Assembly: GCA_004554255.1 (NCBI GenBank)
Contig: SFNC01000024.1
Coordinates: 1-20,977 of the forward strand
Direction: 5' to 3'
Length of the DNA stretch: 20,977 nucleotides
Origin: Bacteroidales bacterium
Lineage (GTDB): Bacteria; Bacteroidota; Bacteroidia; Bacteroidales; Muribaculaceae
In this document: positions 1 through 7,721 of the stretch, piece after piece
Layout of the letters: every line of letters begins with the position of its first letter
Position numbering within the stretch: the first letter of the stretch is position 1
Position numbers and translations under genes: made by a program
The notes under the pieces: generated by a model
Seen by the model: only the letters and a program-made list of their open reading frames with translations
Database searches by the model: none
What the model was told of the DNA's origin: nothing

Positions 1-613
1 ATTCCTGCGCTAAGTTAAGGAATAATAGCCACACTGCCAAATATTTGAGACGAATTTACGTCCATACCCGCCATTCTGCCACACCGGCTTCCGGGAGTTA
101 TTTCAAGATTATCCATCTACCTTTTGTCAAAACAAGTCAAGATTGTACTTTGGCAGATGTTTGTTTTGGTTAAAAATGGGGGATGGTGATATAATTGGCA
201 AGATGCTTTTGGGGGATAGCGTCAGAATTATTATCTTTGCCCTCGAAAACAAATTCGAATATGATTTTCAAGAGGAAACTGAAAAATGTGGCCTTTACGC
301 CGTATCTGTCCAGAATATCCAGGACGTCAGGGATGACTTCGGGAATCGGGCCTGATCTGCGATAAATTCTCATCACGGGTAAATAAGCGTTACCTTATCT
401 ATACAAAAGATTTGTGTAAAGAAGAAAGTATAACCTATCTTCCGGCTTATATGACACTTTTCCTGTGATTTTTAATGTATCCCACAATGTGGACAATTAT
501 TTAATAGTTGAATATTACGCTGCCACAGAGGCATCCGGGCAGAACTTTTACGCACACTGAGGCGTTATACAGATAGTCAAAATACTTAACTGAACAATTT
601 AACACATACTGTT
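1..613. other. AT-rich gap without an intact gene
   Basis: No open frame here looks like a complete gene. The stretch is clearly more AT-rich than the genes to its right. It contains a minus-strand remnant of a polysaccharide deacetylase (separate entry) and, at 400-418, a near-palindrome with 8-nt arms around a 3-nt centre. I found no TAnnTTTG element in front of the thioredoxin gene at 614, so its promoter is not identified. Bases 1-169 and 420-613 show nothing else I can name. Confidence 0.6.
170..376 (-). pseudogene. Decayed polysaccharide deacetylase (NodB-fold) fragment
   Basis: A 68-codon frame whose first half reads GPIPEVIPDVLDILDRYGVK followed by ATFF (core at 281-352). This matches the block after the first catalytic motif of NodB/PF01522 deacetylases, which normally reads TFDDGP-x-P-x-x-TP-x-VLDIL-x-x-x-x-VKATFF. 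The two metal/catalytic aspartates are missing: RRSGP stands where FDDGP is expected. Similarity stops right after ATFF; the remaining 36 residues match nothing I know, and the second (HxxxH) motif is absent. No proper N-terminus lies upstream, where an in-frame stop occurs within a few codons of the GTG. Intact members of about 200 residues modify envelope or cell-wall polysaccharides. I read this as a dead remnant. A short live ORF with chance similarity is less likely because the matching block is long and ungapped. Confidence 0.7.
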
Positions 614-931
614 ATGAACGAATTTGAAAAATTGATAAATGACAGCAAGCCCACACTGGCGGACTTTTTTGCCACCTGGTGCGGTCCCTGCAAAATGCAG
701 GCACCTATCCTGGAGGACGTTAAAAAGCGCGTAGGCAACGAGGCAAATGTAATAAAAGTAGACATAGACCGCAACAGCGCCCTCGCCGCCCAATATCGCG
801 TACAGTCTGTCCCCACCCTTATTCTCTTTAAAAACGGAGAACCCGTATGGCGCACCGTAGGGCTTCAGCAGGCCGACACTCTTGAGGCAAAATTGCGCGA
901 GCATATCGCCACTAAAACCGACGAACAGTAG
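614..931 (+). CDS. trxA: Thioredoxin
   Basis: 105 residues, the normal thioredoxin length, with no signal peptide, so cytoplasmic. The active site WCGPC lies at residues 22-26 in the context ADFFATWCGPCKMQAP. The buried aspartate (D17) and the cis-proline loop SVPTLILF (Pro67) are present. It reduces protein disulfides using electrons from thioredoxin reductase, which is not in this window. It is followed after 24 nt by a thioredoxin-like paralogue on the same strand, so the two are probably cotranscribed and end at the hairpin at 1305-1335. The ATG at 614 gives the canonical N-terminus. No recognisable -7 element was found upstream. The identity is firm; whether this is the main housekeeping thioredoxin or an accessory one cannot be told from this window. 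Confidence 0.93.
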   Translation: MNEFEKLINDSKPTLADFFATWCGPCKMQAPILEDVKKRVGNEANVIKVDIDRNSALAAQYRVQSVPTLILFKNGEPVWRTVGLQQADTLEAKLREHIATKTDEQ

Positions 932-955
932 GCCAAGGCATAATTTCCTTCTGCC

Positions 956-1264
956 ATGGATAACTTTGACAATGTATTCAGCCAGGTAATTAACGCCGAC
1001 ATGCCGGCACTGATAATGTTCTACAAGCCCGGCGACCCCCGCTGCGTGGAGGAGGCTCCACGCATGCACCAGGCCGCAAAGGACCTTGAGGGATATGCCC
1101 ATTTTATGGAAGTGAACTGCGAGACGCACCCCGAGCTGAAAGCCCGGTACCATATCCACGCCTATCCCACCTTCGCCGTTTTCCGCGACGGGCAGGAGAC
1201 GTGGCGCGCCGAAGGACGCATTCCTAAATATGAGCCGGAGTCTATGCTGAGGCGATTCAGATAG
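956..1264 (+). CDS. Thioredoxin-like protein with degenerate active site
   Basis: 102 residues with the thioredoxin pattern: beta strand PALIMFYKPG, a helix starting EEAPRM, a strand FMEVNCETHP, and the cis-proline loop AYPTFAVF (Pro71), ending RAEGRIP. The redox motif is gone: PGDPRC occupies the WCGPC position, leaving one cysteine (C30) roughly where the resolving cysteine would be. Another cysteine at residue 55 lies outside the site. A two-cysteine reductase cycle is therefore unlikely; it could bind partners, form mixed disulfides, or act as a glutaredoxin-like monothiol protein (inference). No signal peptide. It sits 24 nt behind an intact thioredoxin, which suggests tandem duplication and divergence and cotranscription. 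The fold is confident, the function is not. Confidence 0.8.
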   Translation: MDNFDNVFSQVINADMPALIMFYKPGDPRCVEEAPRMHQAAKDLEGYAHFMEVNCETHPELKARYHIHAYPTFAVFRDGQETWRAEGRIPKYEPESMLRRFR

Positions 1265-1304
1265 GACATCCCAACCGCTTATCGTCTATATATTCCTCCC
1301 GGTC

Positions 1305-1335
1305 GGGGCGCCTTAATCGGTGCCCCGTCCCTTTT
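1305..1335 (+). terminator. Intrinsic terminator of the thioredoxin pair
   Basis: Stem GGGGCGCC (1305-1312), loop TTAATC, stem GGTGCCCC (1319-1326; one G-T pair), followed by GTCCC and TTTT at 1332-1335. It ends plus-strand transcription from the thioredoxin genes. The hairpin also lies directly beyond the hutI stop (1334-1336) on the other strand, but there it lacks a T-run, so it is a weaker stop for the hut operon. Confidence 0.7.
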
Positions 1336-2518
1336 ATATACATGCTCCGTTCAGCAGCAACCGCGAAATAAACGGCGTGGTGTACTGATACGGAATCTGC
1401 GACAGAGACTCCAGCGGCTTTGTCAGGATGATATTGGCCTTGCAGCCGGGACGTATGGCGCCCACATCCTCAAGGCCCATGGCTGCGGCACCGGTCTCGG
1501 TGACTGCCGTAACGGCTTGACGGGGCGTGAGTTTCATCTTTATACATGCCAGGGCCCATATAAAGCGCATGTCTCCGGATGGCGACGAGCCGGGGTTATA
1601 GTCCGACGCCAGCGCCACACGGCATCCCATCTCCAACGCTTTTTTGGCGGGGGCGTATGGCATGCCCAGGAAGAAGGACGCTCCGGGGAGCATGGTGGCC
1701 ACAGTACGCGATTCGGCAAGGATACGCAGCTGCTCTTCTTCGGCACGCTCCAGGTGGTCCACAGACAGTGCGTCGTATTTCACTCCTACCTCCACTCCGC
1801 CGCTCACAGCCAGCTCGTTGGCATGAATCTTGGGACGCATGCCATACCGCACACCGGCCTCGAGAATCTGTGCCGTCTGAGCAGGCGTAAAGAAGCCCTC
1901 GTCGCAGAACACGTCCACAAAATCGGCGAGGCCCTCGGCCGCCACTGCGGGTATCATGTCACGGACCACATGGTCCACATACTCCTGCTGTCGGCCCACA
2001 TACGCACGGCCCACGGCATGAGCGCCAAGGAATGTGGCGCGCACCGTCATGGGCGATGCCTCGGCTATGCGCGCTATCACACGCAGCATCTTCAGCTCGT
2101 CCGGCAACGTGAGTCCGTAGCCGCTCTTTATCTCTATGGCTCCGGTGCCCTTGCGCATCACCTCGTCGGCACGGCACATCGCCTGCCTGAACAAAGAATC
2201 CTCCGATGTCTCATGCAATACGTCGGCACTGTTGAGGATGCCGCCGCCACGGCGCGCTATCTCCTCATAGCTCAGGCCGTTAATCTTGTCCAGGAACTCG
2301 CCGTGTCGCGACCCGGCATACACTATGTGGGTATGGGAATCAACGAAAGACGGGATGGCGAAACCGCCGGCAGCGTCAATATCATCCTCACCGGCGACAA
2401 ATTCGCCGAGGGCCTCCATTGTCCCGGTCTCAATTATGGTGCCACGGGTGGTGTCGACGCGGATATAGGCATTGGTCATATCCGCGCCGACAATCTCTTT
2501 TATGTTATATATCAACAT
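1334..2518 (-). CDS. hutI: Imidazolonepropionase
   Basis: 394 residues, slightly shorter than typical HutI (about 400-420). It hydrolyses 4-imidazolone-5-propionate to N-formimino-L-glutamate, the third step of histidine breakdown, in the cytoplasm. It is an amidohydrolase-superfamily enzyme: the metal site HTH is at residues 62-64 in VDSHTHIVYAGSR, followed by EEIARRGGGI, IKSGYGL, IHANEL, SVDHLE and the late motif ASDYNPGSSP, all HutI landmarks. The ATG (2516-2518) overlaps the last codons of hutH by 7 nt, so translation is probably coupled. It is the last gene of the operon. The N-terminus MLIYNIKEIVGA fits the small beta domain that precedes the barrel in this family, which supports this start. 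Confidence 0.95.
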   Translation of the reverse strand: MLIYNIKEIVGADMTNAYIRVDTTRGTIIETGTMEALGEFVAGEDDIDAAGGFAIPSFVDSHTHIVYAGSRHGEFLDKINGLSYEEIARRGGGILNSADVLHETSEDSLFRQAMCRADEVMRKGTGAIEIKSGYGLTLPDELKMLRVIARIAEASPMTVRATFLGAHAVGRAYVGRQQEYVDHVVRDMIPAVAAEGLADFVDVFCDEGFFTPAQTAQILEAGVRYGMRPKIHANELAVSGGVEVGVKYDALSVDHLERAEEEQLRILAESRTVATMLPGASFFLGMPYAPAKKALEMGCRVALASDYNPGSSPSGDMRFIWALACIKMKLTPRQAVTAVTETGAAAMGLEDVGAIRPGCKANIILTKPLESLSQIPYQYTTPFISRLLLNGACI

Positions 2519-3996
2519 GTTGCGCTATCCAGATATTTCACAGACGCCTCTATCAGCGGATACATCACAATGTCATTCTCTACAAACGGCACAACGCGTC
2601 GGTACTCGGCGTGCATGTCCTCCAGGGCCGGAGAAGACTTTAGGGGACGTCGCAAATCCAATGCCTGCGCGGCGTTAAGCAGCTCTATGGCCAGGACGCG
2701 ATGCGTGTTGTCAATGATTCTCACCAACTTGGTAGCCGAGTTGGCACCCATGGACACGTGGTCCTCCTGGCCCTGCGACGACGGGATGCTGTCGCAGCTT
2801 GTGGGCCAGCACAGTCCTTTTGACTGATTCACCACCGACGCCGCGGCGTACTGCGGTATCATAAAACCGCTGTTGAGGCCCGGGTTGGCGACAAGGAACG
2901 AGGGCAGCCCGCGCACACCGCTTATCAGGCGAAATATGCGGCGCTCGGAGATATTTGCCAGCTCAGACACCGCCACGGCAAGATAATCCATGGGGATAGC
3001 TATGGGCTCACCGTGGAAGTTTCCGGCGGAGATTATCACGTCCTCGTCGGGGAAAATGGTCGGGTTGTCCGTAACGGAATTAATCTCGGTCTCTATCACG
3101 TTGCCCACGTGGCATATAGCGTCCCATACTGCGCCGTGTACCTGCGGGATGCAGCGGAACGAGTACGGGTCCTGTACGTAAGGTTTGGGCAATGCCTGCA
3201 ACTCGCTGCCTTCCAGCCAGTCGCGTACCTCGGTGGCAGTGCGTATCTGTCCGGCATGGGGGCGCACTCGCTGGATGGAGGCGTTGAACGGGTCGCTCAG
3301 ACCCTCGAAAACATCCAGGCTAAGAGCACCGATCTTATTGGCAAGGTGATACAGGCGGCGGGCCTTGATAACGGAATAAGTGGCATGGGCGCTCATAAAC
3401 TGTGTGCCGTTCAACAGGGCCAGGCCCTCTTTTGACATCAGCTTCACCGGCTCCAGGCCATTCTCGGCCAGGACCTCGCCGGCGGGACGGCGCTCGCCCT
3501 TGTACCACACCTCGCCAAGACCTATCAGCGGCAGACACATATTGGCAAGCGGGGCAAGGTCGCCACTGGCACCGAGGGAGCCCTGCGAATACACCACCGG
3601 GATTATATCCAGGTTGAAGAAGTCTATAAGTCGCTGTACCGTACACACTTGCGCTCCGGAATTACCATAGCTCAGCGACTGCACCTTCAGCAGCAACATC
3701 AGGCGTACTATCTTACGGTCCACAATCTCGCCCACGCCACAGGCATGACTCTTCATCAGATTCTCCTGGAGAGTGGTGAGGTCGTCGGCACCAACAGTGA
3801 CATTGCACAAGGAGCCGAATCCGGTGGTCACACCGTACACGGGACGTTCGCTGGCAGCAATTTTCTCATCGAGATAACGCCTGCAACTGTCTATCAGCTC
3901 CTTGGAGCGCTCGGAAAGCTCAAGTTTCAGCCCTCCGTCCATAATTTCGCTGACACGCTCAATGGTCAGCCTGTCGGGTGTTATATAATGTGTCAT
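2512..3996 (-). CDS. hutH: Histidine ammonia-lyase
   Basis: 494 residues, close to the family norm of about 500-510. It deaminates L-histidine to trans-urocanate and ammonia, the first step of the pathway. The Ala-Ser-Gly triplet that cyclises to the MIO electrophile is at residues 143-145 within SQGSLGASGDLAPLANM. The Tyr54 region (PVYGVTTGFG), the SHACGVGE segment (His84), SLSYGNSGAQ and the C-terminal SIPSSQGQEDHVSMG block are all conserved. The histidine rather than phenylalanine/tyrosine lyase assignment follows from the SHACGVGE segment and the hut neighbours. The start ATG lies 2 nt after the hutU stop, and the 3' end overlaps hutI, so expression is tightly coupled. Confidence 0.97.
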   Translation of the reverse strand: MTHYITPDRLTIERVSEIMDGGLKLELSERSKELIDSCRRYLDEKIAASERPVYGVTTGFGSLCNVTVGADDLTTLQENLMKSHACGVGEIVDRKIVRLMLLLKVQSLSYGNSGAQVCTVQRLIDFFNLDIIPVVYSQGSLGASGDLAPLANMCLPLIGLGEVWYKGERRPAGEVLAENGLEPVKLMSKEGLALLNGTQFMSAHATYSVIKARRLYHLANKIGALSLDVFEGLSDPFNASIQRVRPHAGQIRTATEVRDWLEGSELQALPKPYVQDPYSFRCIPQVHGAVWDAICHVGNVIETEINSVTDNPTIFPDEDVIISAGNFHGEPIAIPMDYLAVAVSELANISERRIFRLISGVRGLPSFLVANPGLNSGFMIPQYAAASVVNQSKGLCWPTSCDSIPSSQGQEDHVSMGANSATKLVRIIDNTHRVLAIELLNAAQALDLRRPLKSSPALEDMHAEYRRVVPFVENDIVMYPLIEASVKYLDSATC

Positions 3997-3998
3997 TT

Positions 3999-6005
3999 TT
4001 AGAGTGCTTTATTGATGATTTCGTCGTCGGCGAAGTTGGGGAGAGTCACTTTCAGCTCGGGATTGCGATCCATCTCGCGGCGTATTGCGTCCATCGCACC
4101 CTTGTTACGCGCCCAAGAGCGGCGCGCGATACCGTTGTCAACGTCCCACTGCAGCATTGAGGTAATCCTTGAATCAGCATCGTCAGTACCGTCTATGACC
4201 ATACCGAATCCGCCGTTCACCACTTCGCCCCAGCCTACGCCGCCGCCATTGTGCAGCGATACCCAGGTGGCGCCGCGGAACGAGTCGCCAATGACATTAT
4301 GCACCGCCATATCGGCGCAGAACTGTGAGCCGTCGTAGATATTCGATGTCTCGCGATATGGCGAGTCCGTGCCGGAAACGTCGTGGTGGTCGCGTCCCAA
4401 TACTATCGGAGCCGAAATAAGCCCGTCGCGGATGGCCTTGTTGAAGGCTTGTGCGATGCGTGTGCGTCCCTCGCAGTCGGCATACAGGATGCGTGCCTGT
4501 GAGCCCACCACAAGCTTGTTGGCACCGGCCGAGCGTATCCAGCGCAGGTTGTCCTGCAGCTGGCCGTGTATGTCCTCCGGCGCAGTGCGTAGCATATCCT
4601 CCAGGACATCGCCGGCTATCTTGTCCGATACTTCAAGGTCCTTGGGGTCGCCGGATGTGCACACCCAGCGGAAAGGTCCGAATCCGTAGTCGAAGAATCC
4701 CGGGCCCATAATATCCTGTACATAAGACGGATAGCGGAAGTTAACACCGTCGGCGGCCATAATGTCGGCACCGGCGAGCGAACTTTGCAGCAGGAACGCA
4801 TTGCCGTAGTCAAAGAAGTACATGCCCTTGGCTGTCAAGCGGTTAATCGCAGCTACCTGACGGCGCAAAGATTCTTCCACCAGTTCCTTGAACCGCGCGG
4901 GGTCATCGGCCATCAGAGCCTTAGCCTCGTCAAACGACACTCCGGCCGGATAATAACCACCGGCGTACGGGTTGTGCAGGGAAGTCTGGTCCGAGCCAAG
5001 CTCCACTTTCACATCCTTGTCGGCGAGGAACTCCCACAGGTCGACGATATTGCCCTGATAGGCGATGGAGACCGCTTCTCCGGCAGCGCGGGCACTGTTT
5101 ACACGCTCCAGGAGCGCGTCCAGGTCCTCATAGACCTCGTCAACCCACCCCTGCTCATGGCGTTTCTCCACAGCCTTGGGGTTGATTTCCGCAATGACGC
5201 TAACCACTCCGGCAATATTTCCGGCCTTGGGCTGAGCGCCCGACATACCGCCTAATCCGCTGGATACAAACAGCATACCGGCAAGGTCCGTATGCCCGGG
5301 GGCAAGATGTTTGCGTCCGGCATTCAGCACTGTTATGGTAGTGCCATGCACAATTCCCTGCGGGCCGATATACATGTACGAGCCGGCCGTCATCTGGCCG
5401 TATTGCGACACGCCAAGAGCGTTAAGCCGCTCCCAGTCATCGGGTTTGGAGTGATTCGGTATGACCATGCCGTTGGTAACCACCACGCGGGGAGCGCGAG
5501 GACCGGACGGAAATAGCCCTAACGGATGGCCGGAATACATCACAAGCGTCTGATTCTCTGTCATTTCGCTCAGATACTTCATCGTCAGCAGGTACTGCGC
5601 CCAGTTCTGGAACACGGCACCGTTGCCACCGTATGTTATCAGCTCGTGGGGATGCTGCGCCACGCGGGGGTCCAGATTGTTCTGAATCATCAGCATTATT
5701 GCCGCAGCCTGTCTGCACTTGGCGGGATACTCCTCTATAGGCCGCGCAAACATCTCGTATTCAGGGCGATAACGATACATATATATCCGACCGTACCGGC
5801 GCAGCTCGTCGGCAAATTCCGGAGCCAGAGCGGCATGCTGATGCTCGGGGAAGTATCGTAGTGCGTTACGGAGGGCAAGTTTCTCCTGCTCGGGCGTCAG
5901 TATCTGTTTGCGGCGCGGAGCATGGTTGATTGTCGGGTCATACTGACGCGCCACGGGGATTTCGGCGGGGATTCCCGCGCATATAGCTTGCTGAAATTCA
6001 GTCAT
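3999..6005 (-). CDS. hutU: Urocanate hydratase (long form)
   Basis: 668 residues. Many bacterial HutU proteins are about 550-560 residues; this belongs to the longer class, similar in length to the animal enzyme. It hydrates urocanate to 4-imidazolone-5-propionate using tightly bound NAD+ as an electrophile. Visible landmarks are LITYGGNGAVFQNWAQY, MYSGHPLGLFPS, TAGSYMYIGPQGIVHGT, SSGLGGMSGAQPKA, VELGSDQTSLHNPYAGGYYP, DIMGPGFFDYGFGPFRWVC and the C-terminal SLHNGGGVGWGEVVNGGFG. The start lies 4 nt after the ftcD stop and the stop is 2 nt before hutH. No truncation or frameshift is seen. Cytoplasmic. Confidence 0.97.
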   Translation of the reverse strand: MTEFQQAICAGIPAEIPVARQYDPTINHAPRRKQILTPEQEKLALRNALRYFPEHQHAALAPEFADELRRYGRIYMYRYRPEYEMFARPIEEYPAKCRQAAAIMLMIQNNLDPRVAQHPHELITYGGNGAVFQNWAQYLLTMKYLSEMTENQTLVMYSGHPLGLFPSGPRAPRVVVTNGMVIPNHSKPDDWERLNALGVSQYGQMTAGSYMYIGPQGIVHGTTITVLNAGRKHLAPGHTDLAGMLFVSSGLGGMSGAQPKAGNIAGVVSVIAEINPKAVEKRHEQGWVDEVYEDLDALLERVNSARAAGEAVSIAYQGNIVDLWEFLADKDVKVELGSDQTSLHNPYAGGYYPAGVSFDEAKALMADDPARFKELVEESLRRQVAAINRLTAKGMYFFDYGNAFLLQSSLAGADIMAADGVNFRYPSYVQDIMGPGFFDYGFGPFRWVCTSGDPKDLEVSDKIAGDVLEDMLRTAPEDIHGQLQDNLRWIRSAGANKLVVGSQARILYADCEGRTRIAQAFNKAIRDGLISAPIVLGRDHHDVSGTDSPYRETSNIYDGSQFCADMAVHNVIGDSFRGATWVSLHNGGGVGWGEVVNGGFGMVIDGTDDADSRITSMLQWDVDNGIARRSWARNKGAMDAIRREMDRNPELKVTLPNFADDEIINKAL

Positions 6006-6009
6006 AATC

Positions 6010-7701
6010 TCATAATTTGGAGTTCACTTTTGCCATAATCTCTGACTCGCGACGGCAAGCCTCCGAAGCAAGAGTCTCAGCCTCGGCGACAAGCTGTGCA
6101 GCCTTTTCGCGGTCCTTAAGGTCGCGGGCGTTGATGCGGACATTCAGCCCTGCACCAAGTACGGCGGCACGTGCGGCGAGCGCCCCCACACCGGCATCGC
6201 TGACGGACGCCGGATTGCCCTCCTCGACCATTGCCTCGCACAGGTCGAAGCAGTCGAAGGCGGCCTTCATCGTGCGCAGCGGCACCTCTGTGGCGTAAAG
6301 CGTGGCGGCCTCAAGCGCTTTCTCGCGCGCCTGTTTCTCGGATTCGGTACCTTTGGGCATCTGGATTGCGGACATTATGCGGTTGAATGCCGCGGTATCC
6401 TCGTCCACAAGACCCAACAGACGCTCCAGCAGCATCTCTCCGCCATCGGCGTAATTCGAGAAAATCTCCCATTTCTCGTCCCATCCGGCCTTGTGTGCCG
6501 ACAGATTGGCCACCATCGTTCCCAACGCGGCGGCAAGGGCGCCCATATATGCCGATACCGAACCGCCGCCGGGGGCGGGGCTCTCCGAGGCCGTTTCCTC
6601 GGCAAAGCCGCGACAGGTCTTGTCTATCAGCTTGTTGGAGCTTTCGGGCTGTATCAGGTATTCTATGATTTTCTCCTCCGGACGGAAGGGCGCGAGTTCC
6701 TCAAGACCCATGGTCTTGGCGGCGATGCGGATTATTTCAGACTCCGGCAGACCGGTGGAACGCTGCTGCTTGTGAAGGAAGTAGCGTCCGGCGTCAATAA
6801 TGGCGCGCTTGGGAACGAGTCCCACAATTTCCGTGCCGGTGACGCGGATTCCGCGGGCAGCGGCGGCACGCGCCACTTCCTCAAAGGCCACATGCAGCGG
6901 AGTCCTGCCGATATCCGTTATGTTCATAGACACCTGTGCGATGCCATATTCGTCTATATACCAACCAATTGCCTTGGTACCGGGGAGCGTTCCGGGCAGC
7001 ATTATCACATTACCGTCAGCATCCTTCACGGGCTTGCCGTTGGGCTTGCCGCCCTCACGTTTGGGACGGCCTTTCTCGCGGACATCAAAGGCTATGGCGT
7101 TGGCGCGGCGGGTGCTGGTGGTGTTGAGGTTGAAGTTTACGGCAATCAGGAAATCGCGGGCACCGACAACGGTCGCGCCGGTACGCGCGGCGCGCTCGTC
7201 AAAGGGTCTGTCCCCGAAGTCCGGGCCCTCTTCGGGGCAGTCCATACGCTCGGCGAGCGCCTCGTATTCGCCCTTGCGGCATACCGCAAGGTTGCGGCGC
7301 TCGGGGCGCAGCGCGGCAGCCTCGTAGCAGTAAGTGGGAATGTCCAGGTCGTCGGCGATGCGCTTGGCCAGACAACGCGCCATCTCCGCGCACTCCTCAA
7401 GCGTGACACCGGCCACGGGAATCAGCGGCAGCACATCAGTAGCGCCGATACGCGGATGCGCGCCGTGGTGCAGGTTCATGTCTATGAGCTCGGCGGCACG
7501 ACGCACGCCGCGGAAAGCCGCTTCGCATACTGCTTCAGGCTCGCCGACAAAGGTCACCACCGTGCGGTTGGTGGCCTCGCCGGGGTCCACGTCCAGCAGC
7601 CTGATGCCTTTTACGCTGCTTATAGCGTCGGTTATAGCATTGATAACGTTACGGTTACGTCCCTCGCTGAAATTAGGGACACATTCTATGATTCTTTCCA
7701 T
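6010..7701 (-). CDS. ftcD: Glutamate formimidoyltransferase / formimidoyl-THF cyclodeaminase, bifunctional
   Basis: 563 residues, a fusion of two enzymes. Residues 1 to about 335 are the formimidoyltransferase (start MERIIECVPNFSEGRN). The catalytic histidine lies in LHHGAHPRIGATD, and His82 carries the same number as the catalytic His82 of pig FTCD. Residues about 355-563 are the four-helix cyclodeaminase domain (SPAPGGGSVSAYMG, residues 374-386). It moves the formimino group of N-formiminoglutamate to tetrahydrofolate, releasing glutamate, then deaminates 5-formimino-THF to 5,10-methenyl-THF plus ammonia. This finishes the histidine pathway without HutF or HutG. In several Bacteroides the two activities are separate genes; the animal enzyme is fused like this one. 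It starts 20 nt after the upstream dehydrogenase gene and ends 4 nt before hutU. Confidence 0.95.
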   Translation of the reverse strand: MERIIECVPNFSEGRNRNVINAITDAISSVKGIRLLDVDPGEATNRTVVTFVGEPEAVCEAAFRGVRRAAELIDMNLHHGAHPRIGATDVLPLIPVAGVTLEECAEMARCLAKRIADDLDIPTYCYEAAALRPERRNLAVCRKGEYEALAERMDCPEEGPDFGDRPFDERAARTGATVVGARDFLIAVNFNLNTTSTRRANAIAFDVREKGRPKREGGKPNGKPVKDADGNVIMLPGTLPGTKAIGWYIDEYGIAQVSMNITDIGRTPLHVAFEEVARAAAARGIRVTGTEIVGLVPKRAIIDAGRYFLHKQQRSTGLPESEIIRIAAKTMGLEELAPFRPEEKIIEYLIQPESSNKLIDKTCRGFAEETASESPAPGGGSVSAYMGALAAALGTMVANLSAHKAGWDEKWEIFSNYADGGEMLLERLLGLVDEDTAAFNRIMSAIQMPKGTESEKQAREKALEAATLYATEVPLRTMKAAFDCFDLCEAMVEEGNPASVSDAGVGALAARAAVLGAGLNVRINARDLKDREKAAQLVAEAETLASEACRRESEIMAKVNSKL

Positions 7702-7721
7702 GGTATTGTCGTTTTGGCTGT

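Noticed and set aside
143..355. 70-codon plus-strand frame in the left gap
   Set aside because: It overlaps the deacetylase remnant on the other strand, which has real family similarity; this frame has none.
1517..2827. 436-codon plus-strand open frame across hutI and hutH
   Set aside because: It is antisense to two clear hut genes and its translation is rich in His, Arg and Gly without any domain; a by-product of GC-rich codon usage.
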